Shown here: piece by piece, positions 12,844 to 23,727 of the stretch
Numbering within the stretch: the first letter of the stretch is position 1
How the letters are laid out: each line of letters starts with the position of its first letter
Assembly (NCBI GenBank): GCA_030411725.1
Contig: MU839837.1
Coordinates: 186,001-250,000 of the forward strand
DNA: 64,000 nucleotides
Reading direction: 5' to 3'
Source of the DNA: Echria macrotheca
Taxonomy: Eukaryota; Ascomycota; Sordariomycetes; Sordariales; Schizotheciaceae
Notes under the pieces: generated by a model
Told to the model about the DNA's origin: nothing
Seen by the model: the letters and a program-made list of their open reading frames with translations, nothing else
Database searches by the model: none
Made by a program: the position numbers and the translations under genes

Positions 12844-15549
12844 ATGTGGTTGCTCGAGTCTGAACTGTTTGGTGGTGCGTCTCTCGTAAACTGTCCGCCG
12901 ATTGATGGCCTGACTGAAGCCAGGTAAGAAGCTCTGGCTCCGACCAGGCAAACTCTACCTTTTCGGAAGGACGGCGGCCGAACGTCAGTATTTCGCCAAA
13001 TCCCGCACCGTGTTTGCCCGATACTGACTCTCTGCAGCCGGCCAGCTGGCTATCTCTGACAAGACCATCTCGAGAAAGCATCTGACCATCCAGGTCGACA
13101 AGGTCCCCGAGGGCGCAGGCGTGCGTCGTCCCGCTGAGCAACTGCGGCAACCATGGCTGATGTTGTCATTTCTAGCAAAACCTGCATGCGCGCTCTCGGA
13201 TCACGATCGAAGACCTCGAGTCGAAGAAAGGGACGCTAGTGAACGACGTACAGATCCGTGGCCAGAAGATCGTGTTGACGGGCGACACAAATGAGATCAA
13301 ACTCGGAGCCTGCTCGAGGGTGTTATGGTGCGGTACATCTTGATTACGTCATTTGCGGCCTCTGCTAACTTGCGTTTGGCAGTATACGATGGCACCCCGT
13401 TGTGCTGAGCTTTTCGTTCACGAGCAAGGAGCTGCGCGCCGACCCTTGGACGACCCTCCGCGTGAGTCTCGAGCAGCTTGACATCAAGTACTCCTCCGAG
13501 TACGAAACTTCCACTTCACACGTCGTGTCCAAGAAGCGCAATACGTCCAAGGGTCTTCTGGCTCTTATCAACGGCAAGTATATTGTCACAGACAGCTTCA
13601 TCAGCGCCATCGTTGAGGCGGCAACCTTGCGGGAAGACGCCGTTGAGGGTGAACCGAGTCCTCTAGAAGATGACTTTGAGGCCAACTGGCCCAATGCACT
13701 CGAACATCTACCACCCCGTGGTGAAGAGCCCACCGCCCGCCCGGCCGAATCCTACGCGCCAAACGAGGGGCGACAGGAAGTATTTGAGGGCTACACATTT
13801 GTTTTCTACGAAAAGAAGCAGTATGAGAACCTCTTCCCGGTTATTACTTCCGGAAGGGGCAAGGCTCTGTTCAAGGAGGTTATACCCAAAGAAACCAACA
13901 TCGATGATTTCATTCGCTATGTCAAGGGCATCGCCGGCGAGAAGGGGCTTGGCGTCTTTGAAGACGGCAGCGAGGGAAGAGGCGTCGTCGTCGTCCGGTA
14001 CATACCCGCAAAAGAAGGCAATGTCGAATGGTTTGCCCAGTTCCTGACATCGGTCGCCCAACGCCTTGATCATCGCCCTATTGACCAACGGGAGTTTCTC
14101 GAAGCCATCCTTGCCTGCGATGCCTCTATGCTGAGACGTCCGCTTGAGGAAGATAAGGGCAGCCAGCCTACCTCCGGAGCAGCCAATGGGACGGAGACTC
14201 GCGTGGACCTTGAACAACCCCCGCAACATGACATTGTCCCGGCCGCCCGGCAGGACGAACCCGCCCCAGCTCCGCGGAGGGGTCGACCTAGAAGACCAGC
14301 CGTCGGGCGCTTCAAGGGGTTTGCACTCGACTCTGACCCGGAAGAAGAGAGCCCGGCTCCTGAACCCGTCGAGGACAAGAGACAGGACGTCACACTGGCT
14401 GGACCAGCAGCAAGATTGCCGGATAGTCTGTTTGTTTCGCAGCAAAATGATTCAATGGAGATGGAAGCCGAAGAAGAGCAACCCCGGCGTGTTACTCGGG
14501 CAAGCGCACGGAAACGCCCACTTTCACCACTCCCGGACCGCGACAACTCGGCATTCATGGATGGTATTGCTCCATCTGCAGCAGCGGCCAAACGCAGAAG
14601 GGTCGAAACCGGCCAGACCCCTATCCCCGCGTCACCTACGCCGGAGGTACCGGCTGATGAAGACGAAGAGATGGCGGTCGAGTCGCCGCCAAAGAAGGGT
14701 GCCAAAACAAAAGCAGCCAAGGGCCGAGGCAAAAAGGCTGCTGGGGAGAATGATGTTCTCGAGCTCGCCCGCCAACGCCGAGAGGAGGAGCAAGGAGAGG
14801 CTATGGCGGCAGCTGAGGATAGAGCACGCGCCGACGGTGCAGATGACATTGACTATGCTGCGATCCGCGCCTTGCACATCATTGAAGAGTGCGAAGTTCG
14901 CGTTCCAAGCGGCAAGCAGGCGCCCAACAGCCGGGACCAAGAGATTGCCGATGGCCGCTGGGATCCTAGATGGAACGGTCGCAGGAACTTCAAACGCTTT
15001 AAAAAACAAGGGGAGGCGGGAGGTCGAGGGCCGGCAAAGGTCGTCTTCGGACTGGAGGAGGTCAAGCCCAAAGAATACGGAATTGGGGATGACTATTGGC
15101 TTGAGAATGAGCGGTCAAACCCACAGAATACAGAAACACAGCCAGAGCCGCAGAGTGAGGTACCAGAGGAAAGGGCCCAAGCTGTTGAGGAAAGCGTTAC
15201 CAGCCATAAGTCACCCGTGACCCGGAGGACGGTCGTTGCCATGGACAGCAGCGACGAGGAGGAAGAGGTTGCCGAGGAGGAGTTTGCCAAACCCGAGCCG
15301 CCAAGAAGCCGGGTTGGGAAACTTGCCCAGAGGGAGGGCGCTCGCCGCGGGCAGTCGCAGTCCCAGTCACAGAGCCAAACGACGTCGGTATCCACGAGGG
15401 CGAGCAAACGGACTGCGGTGGCCGAATCGAGCAACGAGCGTGCAACGAAGAGGCTAAGGACGGGACTCCAAGCAAAGGATGGCGAGGCGAGCGATGATGA
15501 TGAAAGCGATGACGACCTGAAGTTCCGGTTTGGAAGGACACGGGGTTGA
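12844..15549 (+). CDS. nbs1: NBS1-like subunit of the MRE11-RAD50-NBS1 complex
   Basis: A DNA double-strand-break sensor and adaptor that ties Mre11-Rad50 to Tel1/ATM in the nucleus. Exons 12844-12874, 12924-12983, 13038-13120, 13176-13327 and 13383-15549 give about 830 residues. An FHA domain fills residues about 1-108 (LFGRT..., ISRKHLTIQ, then KKGTLVNDVQI). Tandem BRCT-like folds follow to about residue 310. The middle is long, charged and disordered. NFKRFKK at about 644-650 matches the KNFKKFKK Mre11-binding motif of human NBS1. The acidic C-terminal end, ESDDDLKFRFGR, resembles the acidic-hydrophobic ATM/Tel1-docking tail. Four overlapping SQ sites occur at about 767-774. The fourth donor is a GTGCGG, chosen because only it keeps the frame; the nearby GTACAT does not. 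The length is above the yeast homologues, but the combination of motifs makes the call strong. Confidence 0.88.
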
Positions 15550-15789
15550 CGGGGGCTACTCTCTGAAGGGCCGCAGTGGTCATGTGGTAGTAGCAACGAA
15601 GAATGAGAATAATGATGCACTGGGGCGGTGTATAAGGGTATCATCTATCATATGTGTCCAGATTCTATTTTGCCCGCGACCCCATGCCTTCCCGTCCCTG
15701 TAGCCAACCGTCATTTAAGGATATAGGTACTTGCCTGATCACACCCTTTCCCGCCCGGATGCCCCCCCGAAGAACAACATGCGTCGACT

Positions 15790-16893
15790 TTAGTCCATGT
15801 CATCCATGCCTCCCTTCCCGGCGGACCCATTAGTAGTCTGCTCCTCCTCCGTGACATATATCCCAACCAGGCACGCGGATAGCATGCCCTCGTAGTTGAC
15901 CCACGGATGGATCTCGCCAAACAACTTGGTCCCGTCCCTCGCCGCGCCACGAAGCAGCTCGGGCTCACCCCCCGGGTGGAAAGGTAGGTATGGCGTGATA
16001 TTGTAGACTTTCCCGCCCAACACCGTCCACGCGTCCTTGCCTTTCCGGCCCGTGTAGTGCTTCAGCATACTCGGCGTCACACGCAGGTAGGGTGTATCCT
16101 TCGGCAGACCGCGCAGATCTGCACCGGGCCCGGAAATTCGCGCCCAGTCGAGCGGGGAGTGGCCCGGCGCGAGGGCTACCTCCTTCCCGGGCTTCTTGGG
16201 CTTGCTCGAGTGCGTCGGTGGAGGGGTGAGCCCGCGGGGCGGGCCGCGGTTCGGGATGGGGAGGCTCCGGCTGGGGGCGGGAGCGAGCTGGGGTAGCGTG
16301 GAGGAGCCGGCGGCGTGAGCGCGGGCGCTGGGGAATGGCCGTGGAGGAGGGGGCATCATGGAGTTGGGCGGTGGTGGAGTTGGTCGCATCGGGGCCGCTG
16401 CAGGGACCGCGATCTGCGGGGGAGACTCAAGCACTTCCGGGCCGCTACTTGGCTCGGGGACGGAGAGGGAGAACGAGGGGATGGCGTCGTCGACGAGGAC
16501 TGCCGTGGCCTTGGGCGTCGTCTGCTCGTCGCAGGCTGAATCGAGACTTGGCAAGCCAAGGCGTGTGGAAACATCTTCGAGCTGGATCATTGGCGGGGGT
16601 GTTGGTATTCGGGCCGGCGACGGGCGCGCGGCTGTCCTCGAGTTCTGCCCATTGGCAGCAGCGCTGCCGTTGGACGGGCGGATCTTCTCTAGTGGAATGG
16701 CATCCGGTGGTTCGGAGTGGGAGCTGTTCTCATCTGCGCCGCGGCCATCGTCGCGATCCGGGCGGCGGGGTGGTGGTGGTCCGACGAGACGTGGGGTCTG
16801 CGACAACCCCAGAAAGCCCGGGAACCACGTCGGGCGCCGGAAGCAAAAGAGAACGACAGACGCAACGATCAGTGACAGACCCAGAAGCGCCAT
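15790..16893 (-). CDS. membrane-anchored cytochrome b5-like heme-binding domain protein
   Basis: A single-exon protein of 367 residues. The first ATG leads straight into a hydrophobic anchor (MALLGLSLIVASVVLFCF, residues 1-18). About 230 residues of Pro/Ser-rich linker follow with poly-Pro stretches such as RPTPPPPNSMMPPPPRPFP. The C-terminal third is a cytochrome b5-like domain: LRVTPSMLKHYTG..., WTVLGGKVYNITPYL, and the heme-ligand signature HPGG (His306), with a second candidate ligand His329 in EIHPW. Yeast Irc21 has a similar C-terminal domain. It probably sits in the ER or another endomembrane with the domain in the cytosol, as an electron donor or heme/sterol-binding adaptor (inference). 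It is convergent with nbs1, with only 240 bases between the stops. Confidence 0.8.
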   Translation of the reverse strand: MALLGLSLIVASVVLFCFRRPTWFPGFLGLSQTPRLVGPPPPRRPDRDDGRGADENSSHSEPPDAIPLEKIRPSNGSAAANGQNSRTAARPSPARIPTPPPMIQLEDVSTRLGLPSLDSACDEQTTPKATAVLVDDAIPSFSLSVPEPSSGPEVLESPPQIAVPAAAPMRPTPPPPNSMMPPPPRPFPSARAHAAGSSTLPQLAPAPSRSLPIPNRGPPRGLTPPPTHSSKPKKPGKEVALAPGHSPLDWARISGPGADLRGLPKDTPYLRVTPSMLKHYTGRKGKDAWTVLGGKVYNITPYLPFHPGGEPELLRGAARDGTKLFGEIHPWVNYEGMLSACLVGIYVTEEEQTTNGSAGKGGMDDMD

Positions 16894-17804
16894 CGCGGGG
16901 CACGTACTCGCAGCGGTCGTCGTCAAGCAGCGAGTTGGTGGGGTGCGAGGCTATGCTGCAGAGAAAAGTGTCAACAATCGGATGTTACCGGTGTATGCGT
17001 TTATGCCAAGTGGGGTATTAGTTAGGGGTCCGAAGTTTGCGCAACGCTGATACGTAGTGATAAGAGCGGGATGGCAATTCTCTTGCTGCAAAGCAGGAAC
17101 CAACAGAAATGCATGTGGCCTTGTCTCGGATACAGACATGCAGGTGAGGTTGGATGGACTTTGGTTCGCGTTTCGTTTCGTCTGGTTTTCTCCGGGAATT
17201 CCAAAAGATTGTCTCGCAAGGCTCGCTGGTGCCCTGAACCCCGCCGTGGATCGCGCTCACAGGCACCGCGGCAGACCGGGATGCCCTGCAGTGCAGCCAA
17301 GTTGTCGGGTGAGTCTGTGGGCACAGGGCCCGGAATTGGTGGGGTTTGGACGTCGACGCATGAATGTAAACAATCAATGGAGATGAAGCGGCCATCGCGG
17401 CTGACCGCGTCCAGCGGTGTACTGTGGTAGAGCCATTTAGTTCTGTTTACTATGGATCCACGGTGCTGAGTGGGTTTCCTGGGTCCTCACCGCTTGGGCT
17501 GTGCAGTTGCGACGTCGGGACTCAGCAGCCATTGTTGACTTTCCAACTATCGCTCCTGTTTGAATGCTTTGCACGACAATTCCTTGCGAAGAAGAATAAT
17601 GAATACACTCCGCTGAGTGCTGATTACCGACATTACCGCCTATCCCACTGTCACTTGTGCTGTGCCCGGATTGCTGGGCTCGGCAATGCTGGCCAGTCAG
17701 AGCGGCCCAAACCGAAATCAGGGTTTGGCGGACAATCGTGCTGGAGAGCCAACGGAGCTCGAATCTCTCTGCTGGACTTCCAGGTCCCCATTCTGGACGG
17801 GAAG
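16894..17804. promoter_or_regulatory. divergent intergenic region between the cyt b5 gene and the coiled-coil gene
   Basis: No supported gene. The frame of the downstream gene is open through 17424-17804 but has no in-frame ATG before 17805. An unseen upstream exon joining into this stretch cannot be excluded. Confidence 0.35.
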
Positions 17805-20096
17805 ATGCCCTCACTCAACCTCGCACTCTCGGAAACCGCTGCACCCTCACGCACCGCATACCGGCACTCTTCGGACTCTGCAGCCTCGGTCGGCCGCACG
17901 CAATCGACTTTGCGACGCAAACCCTCTGCGGGAATTTTAACGACGACAACAACCCCGTCGGGTGCCCGAACAACGCGAATCACTGCAACAGCTTTACCAG
18001 CTGTGACGGCCGCATCCGCAACCCCGTCTCGAGCTCCCCTCCGAGTCTGTGACCAAAATGTCGGGTCAGCCCGCCGGCCTCTAAAACCGACTTTGGCCCC
18101 GAGATTAGCACCACATGCTCCCAGAATGCCAAATGAGAAGCCCCCAACGATGCCGACCGTGGCGAGGGGAATCAACAAGCCGCCCTTGACCCCAAAGGTC
18201 GCGTCGCGCGCCGCCGCACCTACGCTACAAGCTCAGAACCCGCCATTGGTGACGCCGCTTGCCAGACGAGGTGCCCCGAGACCCGACTCTGTCTTGAGCA
18301 GCAATGGCGCTGGGTCGCGGGAAAGAGAGGATGTGGCATCACCTGTGTCGGTCTTCCTCAGCACCAACATAACGCAGCGCTCCGCATCAAGGCAGGTCCG
18401 TGTCGACAGCGCGAACAGCACCCCAACCAGCACGCCGAAATTGGAACGATACGAATCATGGGATACTCGGTCGGGCTTGGTTGTTCCGGGCTCAGCAACG
18501 GATGATGGGCAGAGACGACCGGCATCGATCCTCGGTTCACCGATGGAGGCGCAGAACGGCACACGGGGAGAAACCGATTCCAAGTTCTTCTACGCTTCCG
18601 ACGTACAGCGGGCAGCAACCCAATCTGCGCCACCCAAACCGATGCCTACATTGCAGAAATCGGCCACTTTCTTCTACGCGAACGGGGACTCCGTCCAAGG
18701 GAAGGACAAGAGCCCGTCAATCGCGTTCACACCCGTCTTAACCACACCTACTCCGTCACAGGACACGTCCGCGAGCAAATTCGTCTACGCGAACGGGATA
18801 CCCGACCTGCCTTCGCCAACGGCAAGACCGGCGGGCTCGCAACCTCCAGCGCCTAGTTCGGTCGTATCCACGTCGTCCAGGATACCCACCACGAGACCAG
18901 GCACCGCTCTCTCGCAGGCGGCTTACTCTAGGCCTACATCTCCGGTCAAAGTCTCAGCATTCTCTCCAACACTGAGTGCCGCCAACCTCGCCCCTTCAAG
19001 TCGGTCGCCTGTTTCCACAACAAATCCTCCGGGAGGGCAGGCCGCTCAGCGAGGAGGGAGGCCGGCTAGAGGTCATGCTCGTTCCGGCAGCCTCACAAGT
19101 AACCTCACCATAGCCGAGCCGCCAGCGGTAGCAAGGATACTGTCGGAGCATTCTTCCCTCACTTCATCCGAGGCATCCTCACCAGTCAATGGCACTGCCC
19201 CAGCGCTCGGTATAATACCTAATAATCCGGCAGTATCCGGGTTTGCCTCTCTGCTTCAGGCCGCGGATGATTTTGCTGAAGAGGATGATGCCAAGCCAGA
19301 CTCACTGAACAGTCCGACCAAATCACCATCCCAGGAAAAGCAGCTGACCGACCTAGTCGCTAGCGCACGACGAGAGCGCAAAGTTCAAGACCTCGAGATT
19401 ACGAACGCAAGCTTGGAGGCCATCAACCGGACGCTAGAAAGACAGCTGCGAAAACAAACGGCAGAGATACGACGTTATCGGCGGTTGTCACGGTCTGGAC
19501 GCCTTAGTCTGGCTTCTGTGCACAGTCGGATACCATCTGACTCTACGGTCGATGGCGGCGCCCTCGCGAGGGCTGGGATGGGTCTGGACGATCTGAGCGA
19601 GGAAGAGAGCGAGGATGAAGCGCACGATGACGACCTGGACGACGAGGACGACTTCTCCAGCTCGGAAGCCTCGGGTGACCTGAACCCCGGCGAACTCAAG
19701 CTTCGAGATGCCCGCCACCGACAGCGGGACGAGCAGAGACTTCAGCTTGACCTGTCCAAGCACCAGCAACTCCTGATTGACAGCCAAAAGATCAACCAGA
19801 GCCTCAAGCGGTGCTTAGGATGGACAGAAGAGCTGATTAAGGAGGGTAAACGTGCTCTGGAATACCGAGTCCGGGTCAGCGAAGTCGAGATTGGCGGAAG
19901 GGTCCTTGCGCCAGAGGATCTCGAGGCCCGAGCATCCCGAGAGGCAGGCGGTATTGACGAAGATGAAGACGAAACCATCCACAGCACGGACTTGTTGATG
20001 GAAGAGGTTTACTCCGCTCCCTTTACCGCGCAGCCTTGGAGCAAAGAACCTCAAGATAGGGACAGCGGGATCGAGCTGCCCACGGACGGGGGTTGA
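17805..20096 (+). CDS. large low-complexity protein with C-terminal coiled coil, function unknown
   Basis: A single-exon gene for 763 residues that I do not recognise. The first 500 residues are Ser/Thr/Pro/Ala-rich and basic, as in intrinsically disordered cytoskeletal or cell-polarity proteins. Three short repeats of the form [K/T]F[F/V]YA[N/S][G/D] occur at about residues 260, 288 and 325. From about residue 512 a strong coiled coil begins (KQLTDLVASARRERKVQDLE, then LEAINRTLERQLRKQ). An acidic block (EEESEDEAHDDDLDDEDD) and a second helical segment around QRLQLDLSKHQQLLIDSQK follow. The start chosen is the first ATG, since the open frame above it lacks one. Fungal microtubule or septation proteins can have this layout, but that is only a resemblance. 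Confidence 0.72.
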   Translation: MPSLNLALSETAAPSRTAYRHSSDSAASVGRTQSTLRRKPSAGILTTTTTPSGARTTRITATALPAVTAASATPSRAPLRVCDQNVGSARRPLKPTLAPRLAPHAPRMPNEKPPTMPTVARGINKPPLTPKVASRAAAPTLQAQNPPLVTPLARRGAPRPDSVLSSNGAGSREREDVASPVSVFLSTNITQRSASRQVRVDSANSTPTSTPKLERYESWDTRSGLVVPGSATDDGQRRPASILGSPMEAQNGTRGETDSKFFYASDVQRAATQSAPPKPMPTLQKSATFFYANGDSVQGKDKSPSIAFTPVLTTPTPSQDTSASKFVYANGIPDLPSPTARPAGSQPPAPSSVVSTSSRIPTTRPGTALSQAAYSRPTSPVKVSAFSPTLSAANLAPSSRSPVSTTNPPGGQAAQRGGRPARGHARSGSLTSNLTIAEPPAVARILSEHSSLTSSEASSPVNGTAPALGIIPNNPAVSGFASLLQAADDFAEEDDAKPDSLNSPTKSPSQEKQLTDLVASARRERKVQDLEITNASLEAINRTLERQLRKQTAEIRRYRRLSRSGRLSLASVHSRIPSDSTVDGGALARAGMGLDDLSEEESEDEAHDDDLDDEDDFSSSEASGDLNPGELKLRDARHRQRDEQRLQLDLSKHQQLLIDSQKINQSLKRCLGWTEELIKEGKRALEYRVRVSEVEIGGRVLAPEDLEARASREAGGIDEDEDETIHSTDLLMEEVYSAPFTAQPWSKEPQDRDSGIELPTDGG

Positions 20097-21157
20097 AGAC
20101 GCAGAAGAACTCAACAAATTGACAACAACATGACGCCAACGGAGCGCGACCACCACTCACTACTCACGGACAAAATTCCTTTGTTGTATTACCACGGAGT
20201 TCCTTGGCTGGGGGTTACAGGAGCGACTTGTACTTGAATATTGGGGAGTGGTCAAAAGCCACACGTGATAATTTCTCGGCCATCCGACCCGGAACCCTTA
20301 TTTTCCTACGATTCTGTCTTAAACGATGCTAAGACCTCGCCACAGGCACAGAACTTTGTCTGAACGAGGAGCAACCACGATTGTCTCCCCAATAACCTTT
20401 CCACTTTTTTTTCTCTCTCCTTTGTCATTCTCTTATATTGTACAACTAGATACCCAGGCATAAGCAGGCATTGGGACGGGGCTGTGAGGGGGAAAGGCAA
20501 AGCAGCCAAATCACACACCAGGAAATTGGATTCGGGGTGTTATCGCATTTACAAACTGGCTGGGATTTGGTCATCAACAGGAAGGCCAAAACGACGCCAA
20601 ATACATATTCTTTGATACCCCCCGGACGGACATTTCCGTGATTAAGGAGTCTCTTGCTGAAAGGAGATGGCTGGAGTTTTCTTTCCACTGTGTATTAAAA
20701 CTTGGGTGTATACTCTAGCTGGGTTCGGTACGGGTCTTGTAATATCCAAGCAAGGTTGGGCGGGCGGAGACGGGGCTTTGCGGATACAGGCATTGTATAC
20801 TAGCAGCGAGATCGAGGATCGGGGATATGATTCCAAAGCGGCCAAGTCTCTTCTCTCTCGAGAAGAGGCACAGGGACAAAATATCAAAATAAATCTCACG
20901 GATATTCTTCAATTGTTTAACTTTGCTTGTTGTCTCACGATGCTGCTTAGGACTGTCTACATAAATAAAAGGAAAAAGGGGAGATACTACTACTACACAC
21001 GTGTATCCCCCGTTGGACTCTGGTTCCATCTGCACCTCATCTATGTCCACCCCATTACGAGCCAACCACTGCATCCAAAATGTTCTCTTCTCTTCGCTTC
21101 AGCGCTATGATAATCGAGAGAGCCTATCTAACACTCAACGCGCCTGCCATCGCCTCC
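20097..21157. other. convergent 3' intergenic region
   Basis: This lies between the stops of the coiled-coil gene (+) and the J-protein gene (-). It holds T-rich and A-rich stretches as expected of 3' UTRs. No gene is supported. Confidence 0.4.
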
Positions 21158-22880
21158 TCAGCCAGTCTTGGGCACATTTGGCACGTCGGCGGCTGTCGCG
21201 GCAGCCTGGGCCTGGACCTTATCCTTGTCCTCGCTCTTCCTCTTCTCCTTGCCCTTCTTCTTGGATTCCTTCTCCTTCTTGATGGCGGCCTCGGCGACGA
21301 GCTGTTCAAACGCCATGTAATCGCCCTCCTCTTCGGCCGTCCGTTTTGCCTGTTTCAAGGTTAGTTTTACTCTTGGTCCGGATACGCGAACAGAGGTAGC
21401 AAGGGGGTCCGTACCTTTGAGCAGATATCACCGATCAGAACAAGAGCCTCGGCGCGCTCGAGACGCTTGGCGAGCGGCACCTTCTTATCATTGAGCACGG
21501 CGTCGCAAACCTCCCGCAGCACGCTTTGGATCTCGAACTTGCTCCCCCTCCAGGCCGCCGTCAGGATCTTCCCCGTGACGCGACGCTCGTACTCGACTTT
21601 CTTCTCGTCAGTCCACTCCTCACCGCCCTGCTGCTCCATACGGGCCATCTCCTCCATCGACTGCTGCGCGTCGATGGCGCTGCTGATGGTGTTCCACGTG
21701 TCCTTGACGAGGGTGCCCTTGTCCTTCATACGGCTGAGGAAGCCTCCCATGCCAAAGAACTTTTGGCTGCGGAGTAGCGCCGTCGCTTTGGAGACATAGG
21801 TAGCGCCGATGGCGTGTAGGATGTCGAGCCCGAACGACTCCATCTTGAGATCCTCGACCTCGAGCCGCGTCTTCTCCTGGAAGGCTCGCGTCACGTCGGC
21901 GCCCTTGTCGGTTTCGGTCCACACCGAGATGCGATCCAGCAGCTTGCGGGACAGCGTGTCGACCCGCTCCTGTCGTATACGCGCGCGCTCCTTCTCGTAT
22001 GCCGCCAGTTGTTCGCGTTGTTCCTTGGTCAGCCCCCCCTTGGCCTTCTTCTCCTTGCGCTTGAGCTCTGACGCCGTCTCATCGCTCATTGCCGAACCCA
22101 CCTCATCCGATGGCCGATCCATAAGCGCCGGCCGAAGTGGGATCTGCGTTCGCCTCCCGCCTTGCGGTGTCGTGGCTCCGGATCCCGGCCCAGGCGACGG
22201 CGACGGTGAGGGTGGCGAGGGTTTCTTCTCAGCCGGCGCATCCGCGGGCCCGTGTGCCGGTTCGTCCTCGACAACGACGGTGGGTGGTGTCGGTTTAGGC
22301 ACCTTAGCGCCGGTACTGGGGCCCGCCTTCATACTCTCCTTGATCGCCTCATCAGTGCCGGGGAACTCGCCGTCGGCCGCCGCCGCCGCCGCTGCAGCCT
22401 CGGCCTCCTCTTCTTCCAGACCAGCCATAGTAATGTCCATGGTAGCCGTCAGGTCTTTCATAAGGCTAATCTCACCGATCCAGTCTTGGAAAGCCTCGCC
22501 GCCAAAGATGCTGGTAAAGAACTCAGCCGGATCGACGAAGCCCTCGGTGGGCCGGGCTGACTCCTTTCCATACTTGTCGTAGGCCTTGCGTAACTCGGTA
22601 TCAGAGAGGACTTGGTAGGCTTCGCCGATCGCCTGGAACTTCTCGTGCGCCGTCGGGTCGTTGGGATTCTTGTCTAGGCGGGTGCGCAAACAAAGATTAG
22701 CTACTGCTCCAACTTGTCGTTTTCCCTAGTTGTCCTCCCCTGTGTTCTTCTCTCCTTCCATGCCCATGGCATACCTGGATGGTGCACGATGGCCAGCTTG
22801 CGGTAAGCCTTTTTGATTTCGAGCTCGGTCGCTGTTGGCTTGACACCCAGCGTGTCGTAGTATGCTGTATCGACCACCAT
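21158..22880 (-). CDS. J-domain cochaperone with DnaJ-X domain (Caj1/Djp1 type)
   Basis: A class C J-protein that stimulates Hsp70 ATPase; yeast relatives Caj1 and Djp1 act in the cytosol and in peroxisomal or mitochondrial import. Exons, in coding order, are 22880-22775, 22673-21415 and 21349-21158, giving 518 residues. The J domain is at 4-70, with the catalytic HPD at residues 34-36 split by intron 1. The segment up to about residue 90 (YGKESARPTEGF..DPAEFFTSIFGGEAF) is typical of the X-domain subfamily. An Ala- and Pro-rich linker follows, then the DnaJ-X domain (ISVWTETDKG, then LLHAIGATY-like LDILHAIGATYVSKA). The C-terminus is Lys/Glu-rich (KKEKESKKKGKEKRKSEDKD) in the last exon. Splice sites and frame agree throughout. 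Confidence 0.9.
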
Positions 22881-23727
22881 GGCGGCTCAAGTGTTGGAGC
22901 TGTGTGGTTATAAAATTTCTGGGTGATTATGAGGGTCTGCGCGGGAAAGAGTGGGATGCAACGGATGCAAGGTCCTAGGAGTGGCTTGCGACTTGCAGTC
23001 GGGATGCTTCTTGGAAGCAAAACAACAATCGCAGCCTGGTCAAAATTACGTATCTTCGCCTCGCCCGGAATCAGCCGCAGCGCTGCTGTGAATGAGCCCG
23101 AGGTGGGGTGGTGGTGGGGGGGGCAACCGATAAGATACGCGTATTTCTTCAACTCCAGAAAGGCACTCACTCAACTCAAGACACTTTGCAATGTGGCTGT
23201 TGTTATACCCATCACCGATCTATTATCAGAGGGTGCTTGCTTGAACATGCACCATTTCCGAGCTCTTCCAAGTGTTCCCCATTATGCCATGCGGCTGCGT
23301 TAAGGCCGTCAGGGTTTCCGTTTGCGTCATGCCGATGTTGGGCTGCGCAGCTTTGCGTAACAGTTGCCTGACAGAATCGACCTAAGAGCTCAAGCTGCAC
23401 CCTCCACATTTCTCCATACGCTTCCCTTGTCTGAGGTGTTATTTATAAGAACGATTTTGTCACATCGCATCCACGTACACCTTGTATCAGCAAACACAGC
23501 ATGCGGGATAGGTATGCATGTAATCCGTCTCTTTCGATCTGATTACAACGACCGTGTCTTACCCAATTCGAACGACTCACAACCATACACGTCTAAGTTA
23601 TCACCACTACCACACATCTTCATCACTATCGCCGTCGACGCCCACAACACATGGAAAGGACACGGTCGATTTCAACAGGTCGGTATCTCTTGATGAAACC
23701 CCTGTTTCTTCTGCGGCTCGTAACAAG
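22881..23727. other. intergenic: J-protein promoter, 3' region of the epimerase gene
   Basis: No supported gene; small open frames only. Confidence 0.35.

Noticed and set aside
13333..13334. GTACAT as donor of nbs1 exon 4
   Set aside because: Using it puts the following exon out of frame; the GTGCGG five bases earlier restores the frame into the BRCT region.
14070..14849. Antisense open frame of 259 codons inside nbs1
   Set aside because: Shadow of the GC-rich sense gene; composition dominated by Ser/Ala/Arg and no family features.
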